Notes: generated by a model from the sequence alone, not told the origin. Positions 1 through 9,472 are shown, counted from the stretch's first letter. The stretch is DNA of 64,000 nt from Falciphora oryzae (GCA_000733355.1 JNVV01000001.1:1-64000); one strand, 5' to 3'. A program made the numbers and translations.

Positions 1-155
1 ACCCTTTGTGATCCGTGCGAAGTATCGAGTACATGATTCACACTGCCTTCCGACCTTCACCGCTTGGCCTTAGGTCCGTTGACCGCCTATGCGGGTCTCC
101 GTGAGGCCGACTCGTGATGCCGACTAGTTGGGTCCACGGGTTTTTCCGTGTGACA
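1..155 (-). repeat. Partial LTR of a Ty3/gypsy-type element, inverted copy
   Basis: Read on the minus strand, this segment starts TGTCACACGG at position 155 and matches the start of the plus-strand LTR at 733-895 over about 155 bases. Differences are mostly C/T transitions, plus an 8-bp insertion in the right copy. It runs off the left edge of the window. The bases next to it (156 onward) do not match those upstream of the right LTR, so it is a separate insertion in opposite orientation or a rearranged copy, not the mate of the 733 LTR. Confidence 0.75.
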
Positions 156-205
156 CGAATGAAGCATTGGGCCGACAAAAGGAGAAGCCTTTCGCCGGTC
201 CTTAC

Positions 206-732
206 CGAAAGATAGTTCGTTATGTTAAACGCCCGGCACATAAAAACCCGTCGCCCCGCTAAAAAACTCGATGCCAAAATGCTTGGGCCCTTCCGGATCC
301 TTAAGGTTATTTCTCCTACGGCGGTACGATTGGCCCTGCTTAAAACCTGGAAAATCCATAACGCTTTCCACGTATCCCTTATCGAACCCTACCGCTTTAG
401 CATTTAGGCACGACCTAACTTTAACTAGGTATTGCGGGAGGCCTTTTCGGTTATAGGAAATTTCGTTATAAAGAAAGTTATGGATTTTATGGATACAAGC
501 GGGAAAGTTCGTTACTTTGTCCAATGGGAGGATTACCTACGCAAAAAGGATTAGACGTGGGAACCTTAGGAGCATTTCGATACCGACGGATTTAAATAGT
601 ACGTTATTGCTTTTTATCGGCTTAACCCCGACAAGCTTAGGGACCCCCGCGTATTACAAGACATAGGCACGGCCGCATCCCTTAAGCGGGCCTCGGAAGG
701 TCTCGAAACGCGCCTTAGGAAGAGGAGGATAG
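206..732 (+). pseudogene. Ty3/gypsy polyprotein fragment (integrase C-terminus plus chromodomain)
   Basis: The reading from about 225 gives the integrase tail typical of fungal chromoviruses: a KKLDAKMLGPFRI segment, then WKIHNAFHVSLIEPYR. A chromodomain-like block follows at about 480-590, with YFVQWEDY, TWEP and EHFDTDGF. The frame is broken by several stops (TAG and TAA where CAG or TGG would be expected), fitting transition damage. A purine-rich stretch at 716-732 lies directly before the LTR and is the expected polypurine tract. Only the last ~500 bp of the internal region remain; reverse transcriptase and protease are absent here. Confidence 0.8.
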
Positions 733-1027
733 TGTCACACGGAAGAACCCGTGGACCTAACTAGTCGGCATCACGAGTCGGCTTTACGGAGGGTCGAAGA
801 CCCGCATAGGCGGTTAACGGCCCTAAGGCCAAGCGGTGAAGGTCGGAAGGCAGTGTGAATCATGTACTCGATACTTCGCACGGATCACAAAGGGTTTATA
901 TAAACCCTGCCATCTCCTATGTCTTTTACGAAAGATTCCTTCCTCCTCAAGCATCTCTTGAGCCCATAGAAAGATTATCTGCAATCTAGAGATTCTTTTT
1001 CCAAGCCGTCTTTGACCCTTTGTTACA
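733..1027 (+). repeat. 3' LTR of the Ty3/gypsy-type element
   Basis: The LTR starts TGTCAC directly after a polypurine tract and appears to end TTACA at 1027, giving 295 bp. A TATA-like TTTATATAAAC at 895-905 is the likely internal promoter. The first 163 bases are repeated in inverted orientation at 1-155. The right boundary is inferred from the TG...CA rule and from the point where the neighbouring copia-like reading begins. No target-site duplication could be confirmed. Confidence 0.65.
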
Positions 1028-1830
1028 CAAAAAGCTTTGCTTCCGTTTGAAATTCGCTCGCGGCAAAGTTGGTACCTGCGTTGTAAAATAGCACATTTGG
1101 GGGCCCCAAATAGGTATCCAACTAGCAGCGCTTAAGAGCTTCCCAAATCTTTTTTGCGCTTATATCCTTTAGGAACGTTGCGGCATTAAATGCTGTGTTT
1201 GCATCGATTATATAAAATACTAGTTTGCTGTCCAGTTGCATCACGTTAACAACGACCTCGTAATTAAAATCGAAATCGTTTTTAAACGTAAATCGAAAAC
1301 GCTATAGTGCGGGTGCTTTGATTTAATAGTAATGGTATACGCGATTAATTATTTCCAAAGCGTTGCGATTAGCTTTATAGCCTGCCCGTTGTAAAATAAT
1401 CTAAAGCTTTTCGACGGAAAGGTGGCTAAAGCGTTTGTGTACGCGTTTAAGCTTAGTTTCCGTTAGGACGGCTGCTTTTACGCTTTTTGGTTCCGTTATA
1501 AACGATACGTTTGTTATTGCATGGCTGACGTTGTTAAGGAAAAACTAAGGGTGGCCGTGGCGTCGTATAATCAGCACGCGTTTGCCGAGCTTGGTTACCA
1601 GCTCGTTGCGGGTATTGTTAAGGTAAACCCCGAGCGCGTCCATATTATCGATGCAAAAAAGGAACGGTATAAGCGTAAATACTATATGGAACGTAATAAA
1701 GCCTATCGGGGTCGAAAGGGTGATCTTTCCGACGTTAAAAATGGCTTCTCTTGATCCGAAGCGCACACGTCTCTTTTTTTTGCTAATATCCAGGCCGAAA
1801 TTAGGCAAATGGCGTTATAGGGCTCGGAAT
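1028..1830 (-). pseudogene. Copia-type protease and integrase remnant
   Basis: At about 1590-1800 (minus) the reading VGKITLSTPIGFITFH and FLFCIDNMDALGVYLNN matches the protease-region block of fungal copia polyproteins. Next comes RRHGHP, and a pre-integrase block with RVHKRFSHLSVEKL. Around 1040-1300 the integrase core remains as YEVVVNVMQLD, ANTAFNAATFLKDISAKKIW and DTYLGPPNVLFYNAG. Tryptophan and glutamine codons are replaced by stops. The core is cut at about 1028 in the middle of the domain. Confidence 0.75.
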
Positions 1831-2209
1831 TGGGTTGTTTTTGCAATTGAAACTTTTGCCGCTTCGGTGTTTGGGATAATGCCGTACCATTTGTTAGTGG
1901 TTGTAAGCATGTACTAAACAAATACCTGCTTTGCTGGCGCGGTGGGTTCCCTTTTAGCTAATCCCAAAATTTCGGGATGCAATTGGTACAAAAAGGCCTC
2001 GTCGGCGAGGTACGTTACTATAGCCGGTGTTATGAAATGAGTGCTTGCCAAATCAAATTCGTTATTTGTTATTTGATCGGAATCGTATTCGTTCGTAGCT
2101 TTTATATTTTCCTCGTCGCTGCTACCGGGCTCGTAAGCTGCGAGGAATTAGGTGTATTCCTTTTTTAATTCTTTACGAACTTCCTACCTTCATTTTTACA
2201 ACGCTTTAG

Positions 2210-3010
2210 ATACTTTTTGTTCCTAAGGCGTGTGATTTTTGGAGCGGTAACCAGGCTTTCCGCAAATCCAATACTCTAATTTGCGTTTTTATAGTTTGCT
2301 GGGACTGTTGCCGGTACGGTTGCCTGTCCGTTGACCGAAACGAGCAGCGTTTCCGAACCGGCGCTTTACGAAATAAATGCTTAAAGCGTTAGCGTTTTTT
2401 TCCATTTGCATCGTGCTTTTAAGCTGGGAAGCCAAAGCTTTAAAGGTTTTTTTTGGCCTAAAAAAAGCCATTTTAAGCTCGGGAACTCCTTAAACTGCCC
2501 GGAAGGTGCTCGTTACAAACTGGTGGTCCTTTTGATATGCCGGACCCAACGTTCGTTAATAGATTTGTAATTTATCGAAAAAGGTTTGCAGGATTTCCAT
2601 ATTGGATTTTTTTGCGTTTTCGCTTTCGGAACGTACAATTTGGAAGGTGATCGAGCTCCAATCCATATAGTACTGCTATTTGTTAACCTCCGTATCGAAA
2701 TGCTTTTGGAGGGCCAGGTATAATGCTTTAAAGGTTTGGCCTTTACCTATTTTGAAAATGAAGTACTAAGCGGTACGGTTTTGGAAGGTTAATGAGAATA
2801 GCGCATAAAGCTATGAAAAAGGTATTCTAAACATTTCGCACGTGTTTATAAAAAACAGGACTTTATCGTTAAGGATATCGTATTGTTCCCCGGTATAGCT
2901 GTAGGTTTTGTCCTATGCTTATTTAAATGCCTTTACTATGCTTGTATCGATTATAGCATTAGGTGTTTCGATAGGTGGGAGCTTCCGGTAGTCCGATAGT
3001 AGGGGAGGTG
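2210..3010 (-). pseudogene. Copia-type gag remnant with zinc knuckle
   Basis: From about 3000 down to 2215 the minus strand reads as a fungal copia gag: LSDYRKLPPIETP, then a segment with YTGEQYDILNDK, then KHFDTEVNK, YYMDWSSITF and FDKLQIY, then GVPELKMAFF. Near 2223-2280 it ends in a retroviral-type zinc knuckle of which YWICGKPGYRSKNHT remains. Two of the expected Cys codons are now Tyr codons (TAT/TAC for TGT/TGC), a G-to-A change. Several in-frame stops make it non-functional. Confidence 0.75.
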
Positions 3011-3998
3011 TTGTTTCGTACCGGGCTGGGACCGGGGTTTCGAAGCGAAATCGTTAGCGCAATGTTTCGTCCATTAGCCGCGTTTGTTAGGCCTTAAGGT
3101 AGGCTTGGTGGTAGCGCCCTATTGCTTAGGTAGGCGCCGCGGTAATCGTCGGTGGCTTTAGAAAAGAATTTCCGAAATTATTAAAATTTGCAAACCTCTT
3201 TTCCTTTAGCGGTAAGGGCGGCGGAGCTAACCACGAGTAGGTGTTTAGCTTTAGCGGTTAAGGTGGTGGTGGGCCTGTTGGTAGGCCTGATGGTAGGCTT
3301 AATGGTAGGTTTGTTTCGTTTGGCGTCGGATTACCGCGATCCCGTTTAAGGGATCGTAAGCGCGTCGTTTCGCTTGTTAATCGTTTGCGAGTTAAGGAAA
3401 AAGGCGAGGGGGGCGAAAGGGGCGCTTAGGCCGAAGTTCCTACCTCGGGCTGCTTTTTAACCGAGGCCTTTTTTATCGGCTTATAATTATAGGAAGGGGG
3501 TTAACGTGTTCCCTCGATCGCCGCGTTTTATGCCTTTGTCTTTGTAAGGAATTTTGCGAGGCGGATAGTAACCTTAAGCGTTATATAGCCTAGGAGGGTA
3601 ATCTTTCGCTTAGCTAAAAAGGCTTTAAACGCTCGTGTAATCCGGATATTTAAATCTTTAAAATATTACTAGGTCTATCCCTTAAAATCCTTAAAGTAAG
3701 CAGCAAATAGGTCTTCGCTTTCGTATAACCTGTTCGCGATTATCGTTTTAATAATCCAGGTGTTGCGGCGTTCGTTGGATGCGTCGTTCGGTAAGTATTT
3801 TAGGGTAAAATTCTGCTCGTCGTAAAATTGCTAGTCGTATACGGCGAAAACAGTTTTCGGCAGACCGAAATCGACGAAAGCATTTAGAAGCTTTTAATTT
3901 AGGATCCTTTGCTCCCCGCGTTCGTTGTCGTCCGGTTTGGCTAATCCGGGCATATTGTCGGGGTTGGCAAAAAGTATTGCCCTGTGATTTTTTAGTTT

Positions 3999-4228
3999 AA
4001 AAGCCGCTTTGGCCTACTGGCAAGTCGGGGCTTTCGGGGATTACGCAACGCCCTCCGCGAAAATCGTCAAATCTCTCAACCAAAAGCCGCTCTGGCCTGC
4101 TAGCAGGTTGGGGCTTTTAGGAGAGTTTTGCCGGTTTTCCTCGAATGCGCTACCGAGCGGGAGGTTTGGGGTCTCCTGCTCCAGGTCCTTTAGAAAACCG
4201 CTCTGGCTTGCTGGCAGGTCGGGGCTTT
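3999..4228. repeat. Three hairpin-forming repeats in the copia leader
   Basis: Three copies of a ~36-bp unit lie at 3999-4035, 4082-4117 and 4194-4228. Each runs from AAA(A)GCC (AAAACC in copy 3) to GGGGCTTT and can fold on itself. The middle copy contains a perfect 12-bp palindrome CCTGCTAGCAGG. They lie between the 5' LTR and gag, i.e. in the untranslated leader of the element's RNA. Confidence 0.7.
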
Positions 4229-4282
4229 CGAAAGAACCCTTTACCTTGCTTATCTGTGTTGCCCTAAAGCAATACTAATTAG

Positions 4283-4583
4283 TGTTGGTAGGAGTATGTA
4301 CTCCTGTGGGCTCGGAGATCTCCAAAACAGGGTGAACAATGATCTCTTATATCAGAGGAATTATAATCTATTGTGCACGAAGAGGAAAGGGATCTATCTG
4401 CCAGAGAGGGAGCAGAAGGGAGGCTATATATACATGATTCGGATTACCAAAAGGCCCTTCCCCTGCTCCCAGCCTCCGCGGGCTTGCGGGTCCTCGGATC
4501 CCGTGATTAAAGATCACGGGACCGGAGGATCCGACTCTCTCTGGGCTCTGCCGATTGCCTGCACAGGCTAGTGCAATCCAACA
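4283..4583 (-). repeat. 5' LTR of the copia-type element
   Basis: This 301-bp LTR has matching ends (TGTTGG at 4283 and CCAACA at 4578-4583). On the minus strand a TATATATA box at 4425-4432 is the likely element promoter. A strong hairpin (TCCCGTGAT / ATCACGGGA) lies at about 4498-4521. The sequence just left of 4283 is where the primer-binding site would be. Confidence 0.7.
4425..4432 (-). promoter_or_regulatory. TATA box in copia LTR
   Basis: TATATATA lies in the middle of the 301-bp LTR, on the side that would direct transcription toward gag. This is inferred from position; no start site can be seen. Confidence 0.5.
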
Positions 4584-4740
4584 CAAAACCCAAAACCCAA
4601 AACCCAAATGGGTAACGTGGTTCATCAGTAAGTGAACCATATCAGCGAGTGGGCCAGTTCGAAATTCCATATTAAACGCCGTTTTTTCAACTAAATAACT
4701 CGCCCAATTTGTAGTTAAATTTTACCAAAATTTAAATAGT

Positions 4741-6605
4741 TAACGTGGTTTACCACCGAGCGACACAAACCACCGAGCGACACACCAAACGCGTCAACGC
4801 GACACACAATCTCTCGCGATCAATTCCTCCACCTACAAACATGGCAGAACAAAACAAAAAAAGTCGGATAATCCTTGCCCTCCAGGCTTTGCAACAAGAT
4901 GCAAATCTAACCATCCGGACTGCTGCGAAGCTTTACGACGTCGCGTTTGCCAGTTTCGCGCATCGAAAGCGCGGCCGACCTGCTCGACGCGACTGCAAAC
5001 CCAACTCCCGGAAATTGACGGAATCCGAAAAAGAGGCGCTTGTTAAATACATACTCGAGCTGGATTTTCGTGCATTCCCTCCCCGGCCTTTTGGTGTTAA
5101 AGATATGGCTAACCGACTGCTCGCCGAACGCGACGCGAACACCGTTAGGACCAACTGGGTCGCGAGGTTTGTTAAGCGCCGCCCGGAGCTCGGTACGCGC
5201 TGGATTTGAAAGTACGATTACCAAAGGGCCAAATGCGAAGATCCCAAGCTCGTTTTTGCGTGGTTCGACTTTGTGCGAAATACTGTAGCCAAATATGGCA
5301 TCCAGGATAACGACATTTATAATTTCGACGAAACCGGCTTTTTTATAGGCATAATCGCCGCCGTTATGGTTATTACAACATCGGAAGGCCGTGGCAAAGC
5401 AAAGCTGGTTTAGCTTAGCAACCGGGAATGGGCTACAGTTATTTAAGGGGTTAATTATTGCGGTTAGGCGGTCCCCCCTTTTATTATCGTTAAAAAGCAG
5501 TACCATTTAGCCAATTGGTATTCGGAAACCGACCTTTTACGCAATTGGGTTATCGCAACGAGTTCTAACGGGTAAATTACGAACGAGCTCGGCTTGGAAT
5601 GGATTTAGCATTTCGACAAACACATTGCATCGCGCACGAAGGGCATATATCGTTTGTTAGTGCTAAACGGCTACGAAAGCTACCATTCGACGGATTTCGA
5701 GCTCTATTGCCAAAAACACAACATTATTACGCTTTGTATGCTTCCGCATTCGTTTTACTTCCTTTAGCCGTTTGACGTTAGGTGCTTTAGCCTGCTAAAA
5801 AAGGCGTACGGTTAATAAATCGAAAACCTGATAAGGTTACACGTTAGTTACGTAACTAAGGTCGAATTCCTTTCGGCGTTTAAAGCGGCATTTTTTAACT
5901 TTATAACTGAAGGAAATATTTAAAAAAGCTTCCGAAGGGCTGGTTTTGCTCTTTTTAATCCAAATTCGGTTTTGGAAAAGCTGGATGTGAGGTTACGAAC
6001 TCCAATTCCCCCGAAAACGCCCCTAAACGACCGCGAACCTTGGACCTCCAAAACGCCCAGGACAGCCAAGGAAGCAACTTCGCAATCCGAACACATCAAA
6101 ACTCGGATCTCCAATCACTAAAGCAGTTTTCCGATATCTATGCTAGTAGCTGTGGACCAATTTGCGAAAGGGGCGAAGGCAATCATGCATCGGGTTAACC
6201 TTTTGGAAAAAGAGTGCTTTAAGTTACGAAGGGCGAACGAAGCACTAAGCAAACGCCGGAGGGCCAAAAAAACACGTGTCCGATTTGGAAGGTTACTTAC
6301 TATCGACGAAGTACGAGATGTTTTAGACCAGTAGGAGCTGGATGGATAGTTATAGCAAAAAATGCGCGATTATAGGGGTTAGGAAAGGAGGGCGACGACG
6401 ACTTGTTAGCGATGTGGCACCTGCGGCAAAACCGGACACAATGCGCGCACTTGTTAAAAGGAAGTAAAAATGTCCAATGTATATAGTTCCGAGTAGTTTG
6501 AATGGATTGCTGGCGTTGTTAGGTTGGCATACGCGTCGATTAACCGGAGGTCGGGGTTGGGTGTGTCGCTCGGTGGTTTGTGTCGCTCGGTGGTGAACCA
6601 CGTTA
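4741..6605 (+). mobile_element. Element A: full-length pogo/Fot-like DNA transposon inside MITE D
   Basis: This is 1865 bp between TA dinucleotides, with ~47-bp terminal inverted repeats (4741-4787 and 6559-6605) that differ at one position. Each end starts TAACGTGGTT and carries two copies of the iteron CACCGAGCGACACA. It encodes a transposase pseudogene. The TA target and size match Fot1/Pot2-class elements of filamentous fungi. Confidence 0.9.
4841..6570 (+). pseudogene. Pogo/Fot-like DDE transposase of element A, inactivated
   Basis: A single frame runs from the ATG at 4841, exactly 100 bp inside the element, with about fifteen in-frame stops and no frameshift. The order is an N-terminal psq/CENP-B-like helix-turn-helix region (to about residue 125), a DDE domain with NFDETGFFIG (first Asp), LVLNGYESYHS (second Asp now Asn, codon AAC) and PFDVR (third Asp kept), a coiled-coil-like segment with SKRRRAKKTRVRFG, and a C-terminal CCHC knuckle CGTCGKTGHNARTC. 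The stops are mostly TAG or TAA where Gln or Trp is expected, so they are transition mutations. Loss of the second catalytic Asp would abolish activity even without the stops. Confidence 0.9.
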
Positions 6606-6765
6606 CATGTAACTTTATAACAATTATAAAATTAATTTTTCCGGAATTTTAATATTACCCCTTTTAGGTTAGTTTGCAACACTGTGTATTACACTGTGTA
6701 CAATATATAAATTACTTTAAAGGGGTAATAATAAAAATCCGGAAAAAATATTTTTACGTAAGAAT
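6606..6765. repeat. Central fold-back arm of MITE D
   Basis: This AT-rich stretch between elements A and B carries a long inverted repeat (about 6638-6662 against 6717-6750, built on TTTTTCCGGA and its complement) and a short direct repeat ACACTGTGTATT/ACACTGTGTA near 6680-6701. It belongs to D, not to its neighbours, because both neighbouring elements end exactly at TA on either side. Confidence 0.65.
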
Positions 6766-6865
6766 TAACGTGGTCCATTAGCGAGTCGCGCATATCAGCG
6801 AGTCGCGCACTTCAAAATCCCATACTAAACGCCGTTTCGACATCCTTGCTAAATTGCCCAATTTG

Positions 6866-8730
6866 TAACGTGGTTCATCACCGAGTCGCCCATATCACCG
6901 AGTCGCCCACCCACACCCGACCTCCGATCAATTAACGCGCACGCCAACCCAACAACGCCAGGAATCTATTTAAACTACTTAGAACTATATACATCGGACA
7001 TTTCTACTTCTTCCTGGCAAATGCGCGCATTGTGTCCGGTCTTGCCGCACGTGCCACATCGCCGACGAGTCGCCGTCGCCCTCCTTTTTTAACCCCCATG
7101 GTCGCGCATTTTTTGCTGTAGTTGTTCATCCAGCTCCTGCTGGTTTAAAACATTTCGTATTTCGTTGATGGTAAGTGACCCTCCAAGTCGGATACGTGTT
7201 TTTTTGGCCCTCCGGCGTTTGCTTAGTGCTTCGTTCGCTTTTCGAAGCGTAGATATTTCGGTTCGGAAAAGGGCTATTTCGTGTATTATCGCTTTCGTCC
7301 CTTTTGCAATTTGGTCCATAGCCGCTAGCATAAGTGTCGGAAAGCTGCTTTGGTAATTGGTGATCCGAGTTTTGATATGTTCGGATTGCGAAGTTGCTTT
7401 TTTAGCCGTTCGCGGCGTTTTGGAGGTTTAAAGTTCGGGGTCGTTTAAGGGCGTCCTTGGGGGAGTTGGAGTCCGTAGCTTTACATCCAGCTTTTCCAGG
7501 ACCGAATCCGGATTGAAAGGAATAAGGCCAGCCCTTTGGAAGCCTTTTTGGATATTTTTTTTGGTTATGGAGTTTAAAAATGCCGCTTTAAACGCCGAAA
7601 GGAATTCGACCTTGGTTACGTAGCTAACGTGCAACCTTATTAGGTCTTCGATTCGTCGACCGCACGACCGCTTTATTGGGCCGAAGCACCCAACGTTAAG
7701 CGGCTGAAAGAAGTGAGACGAATGCGGAAGCATGCAAAGCGTAATAATGTTATATTTTTCGCAATAAAGCTCGAAATTCGTCAAGTGGTAGCTTTCGTGG
7801 CCGTCTAGCACTAACAAACGATAGGACCCCGTAGAACGAGCTGTAATGTGTTTATCGAAATGCTGGATTTATTCCAAGCCGAGTTCGTTCGTAGTTTACC
7901 CGTTAGCGCTCGTTGCGATAACCTAGTTGCGTGGAAGGTTGGTTTCCGAGTACCAATTGGCTAGGTGGTACTGCCTTTTAACGATAATAAAAAGAGGGAC
8001 CGTTTAACCGCAATAGTTAACCCTTTGGATAATTGTAACCCATTCCCGGTTGCTAGGCTGGACTAGCTTTGCTTTACTACGGCCTTCCGATGTTGTAATA
8101 ACCATAACGGCCGCGATTATGCTTATAAAAAAGCCGGTTTCGTCGAAGTTATAAATGTCGTCATCTAGGATGCCATATTTGGCTACAGTATTCCGTATAA
8201 GGTCGAACCAGGCAAAAACGAGCTTGGGATTTTCGCATTTGGCCCTTTGGTAATCGTATTTTCGAATCCAGCGCGTGCCGAGCTTTGCGCGGCGTTTGAC
8301 GAACCTTTCAACCCAGCATTTGCCGACGGTGCCCGCGTTGCGTTCGGCGAGCAGTCGGTTGGCCATACCTTTAATACCAAAAGGCCGGGGAGGAAACGCG
8401 CGAAAATCCAGCTTAAATATGTATTTAACAAGCGCCTCCTCTTCGGATTCCGTCAATTTCCGAACGTTGGGTTTGCAGTCGCGTCGAACAGATCGGCCGG
8501 CGCGTCGGTTGCGTAGCGTGGATCGAAGAATATCGTAGATTTTGGCTGCCTTTCGCACACTTAATTGTGCATTAGATTGGATTGCCCGTAAAGCAAAGGC
8601 AATCTTAGCTTTTTTCGATTTCGATGCTATTTGTGGTTGTTAAGCAATTGAGGTTGGAAATGGGAAACGCGAGTTGCGATGGAAAACGGGCGATTTGGTG
8701 ATATGGGCGACTCGGTGATGAACCACGTTA
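6866..8730 (-). mobile_element. Element C: full-length pogo/Fot-like transposon inside MITE B
   Basis: This is 1865 bp between TA dinucleotides, the same length as element A. Terminal repeats of about 43 bp lie at 6866-6908 and 8688-8730, with two iterons of the form TCACCGAGTCGCCCA. The right copy has G-to-A changes in its inner iteron. The transposase is on the minus strand. Confidence 0.9.
7030..8630 (-). pseudogene. Pogo/Fot-like DDE transposase of element C, inactivated
   Basis: This is homologous and collinear with the transposase of element A. The expected start codon, 100 bp inside the element at 8630, is ATA instead of ATG. The frame then runs with fewer stops than in A: about seven, for example after YCG near 8004 and after PEL near 7428. 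Recognisable parts are the helix-turn-helix region, NFDETGFFIS (first Asp), LVLDGHESYH (second Asp kept), PLNVGCF (third Asp changed to Asn), SKRRRAKKTRIRLG, and the CCHC knuckle CGTCGKTGHNARIC. A and C have lost different catalytic residues, so they decayed independently. C appears younger than A. Confidence 0.9.
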
Positions 8731-8800
8731 TCAGAATTCGATAAAGTTTTATATGTACATTTGCAATTATATAACCGAATTATTGTAATTATCTTAAATT

Positions 8801-8887
8801 TTATAACCCTAACCCGGGTGAGATATAAAAAATACAAGAGTATATATAGCATATTTCTTTATATCTCACCCGGGTTAGGGTTATAAA
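8801..8887. repeat. Palindrome with telomere-like hexamers at the centre of MITE B
   Basis: The left arm reads TTATAACCCTAACCCGGGTG and the right arm is its exact complement, with a ~28-bp AT-rich loop. The arms contain two CCCTAA units facing two TTAGGG units. CCCTAA/TTAGGG is the telomere repeat of most filamentous fungi; here it is internal and only two units long per arm. Confidence 0.8.
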
Positions 8888-9188
8888 TTTGAAGATAATT
8901 ACATAAAATCCGCTACATAGTTAAAACTTTAATTTTAAAATTTTATCGAATTTGGATACGAATTGGGCAATTTAGCAAGGATGTCGAAACGGCGTTTAGT
9001 ATGGGATTTTGAAGTGCGCGACTCGCTGATATGCGCGACTCGCTGATGGACCACGTTATTTTTAATAATTACTAGTTAAATTTTTATAAAATTCCACTGC
9101 AAATTGATTAAAGTGCACCGACATTTTTTGTATGTATTTCTGGGTGGCCCACTCGCTGATATGGTCCACTCACTGATGAACCACGTTA

Positions 9189-9472
9189 CCCATTTTTTAG
9201 GTTTGGGTCCAAATTTTTGGGTAAACCCACGGGTTGAAATGGGTACCCGTGGGTGGGTTTTCGCCTGGCCTACTTACAGGAGCACCTCCTGGCTCGGCTC
9301 ATGTGTCGTGTTTTTAATCCTACAACCTACAGCCTCGGTATACCTCACGATAGGCATCCACGTCGTCAACTCCAACAGGCTCAATTTCCATCCCATCTCA
9401 AATCGCCCTTGCCCATCCAAGCTTGGTCTTTAGATTTTACTCTCCCTTTTGGAGCTTTTCGGCCCTCTTCTC
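9189..9472. other. Low-complexity flank of the nested cluster
   Basis: Directly right of MITE D are TTTGGG-like tracts and an inverted repeat ACCCACGGGT/ACCCGTGGGT at about 9226-9255. Together with the CCCAAA tracts at 4584-4612 this restores a near-palindromic insertion site around the TA. I see no gene. Confidence 0.5.

Larger units (their letters stand above)
1028..4583 (-). mobile_element. Truncated, degraded Ty1/copia-type LTR retrotransposon
   Basis: This is a minus-strand element. In order from the right it has a 5' LTR (4283-4583), a leader carrying three hairpin repeats, gag with a zinc knuckle, protease, pre-integrase and integrase core. The order gag-protease-integrase is that of Ty1/copia elements. 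The reading stops at about 1028, where the gypsy LTR begins, so reverse transcriptase, RNase H and the 3' LTR are missing from the window. Many stops and substitutions are G-to-A or C-to-T. Either the gypsy element inserted here, with the rest of the copia element beyond the left edge, or a rearrangement joined the two. Confidence 0.85.
6766..9058. mobile_element. MITE B: long fold-back element split by element C
   Basis: The ends at 6766-6865 and 8959-9058 are inverted repeats of about 100 bp with one mismatch. When element C is removed, the match continues across its insertion site for about 30 more bases, so C inserted into B's left arm. Without C the element is about 428 bp. The centre holds another perfect inverted repeat (8801-8829 / 8857-8887). 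The whole element is therefore close to one large palindrome with no ORF. The end iterons are two copies of TCAGCGAGTCGCGCA. Confidence 0.85.
4613..9188. mobile_element. MITE D: outer fold-back element of a nested pogo/Fot-like cluster
   Basis: The ends are 44-bp inverted repeats at 4613-4656 and about 9145-9188, bounded by TA. Each contains two copies of an iteron of the type TCAGYGAGTGGRCCA. Removing the inserted elements A (4741-6605) and B (6766-9058) leaves about 420 bp made of three arms: 4613-4740, 6606-6765 and 9059-9188. The middle arm is itself an inverted repeat (TTTTTCCGGA...TCCGGAAAAA with ACCCC/GGGGT), so the whole element is a fold-back with no coding capacity. It sits at a TA between two low-complexity CCCAAA/TTTGGG-like tracts. 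Confidence 0.8.
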
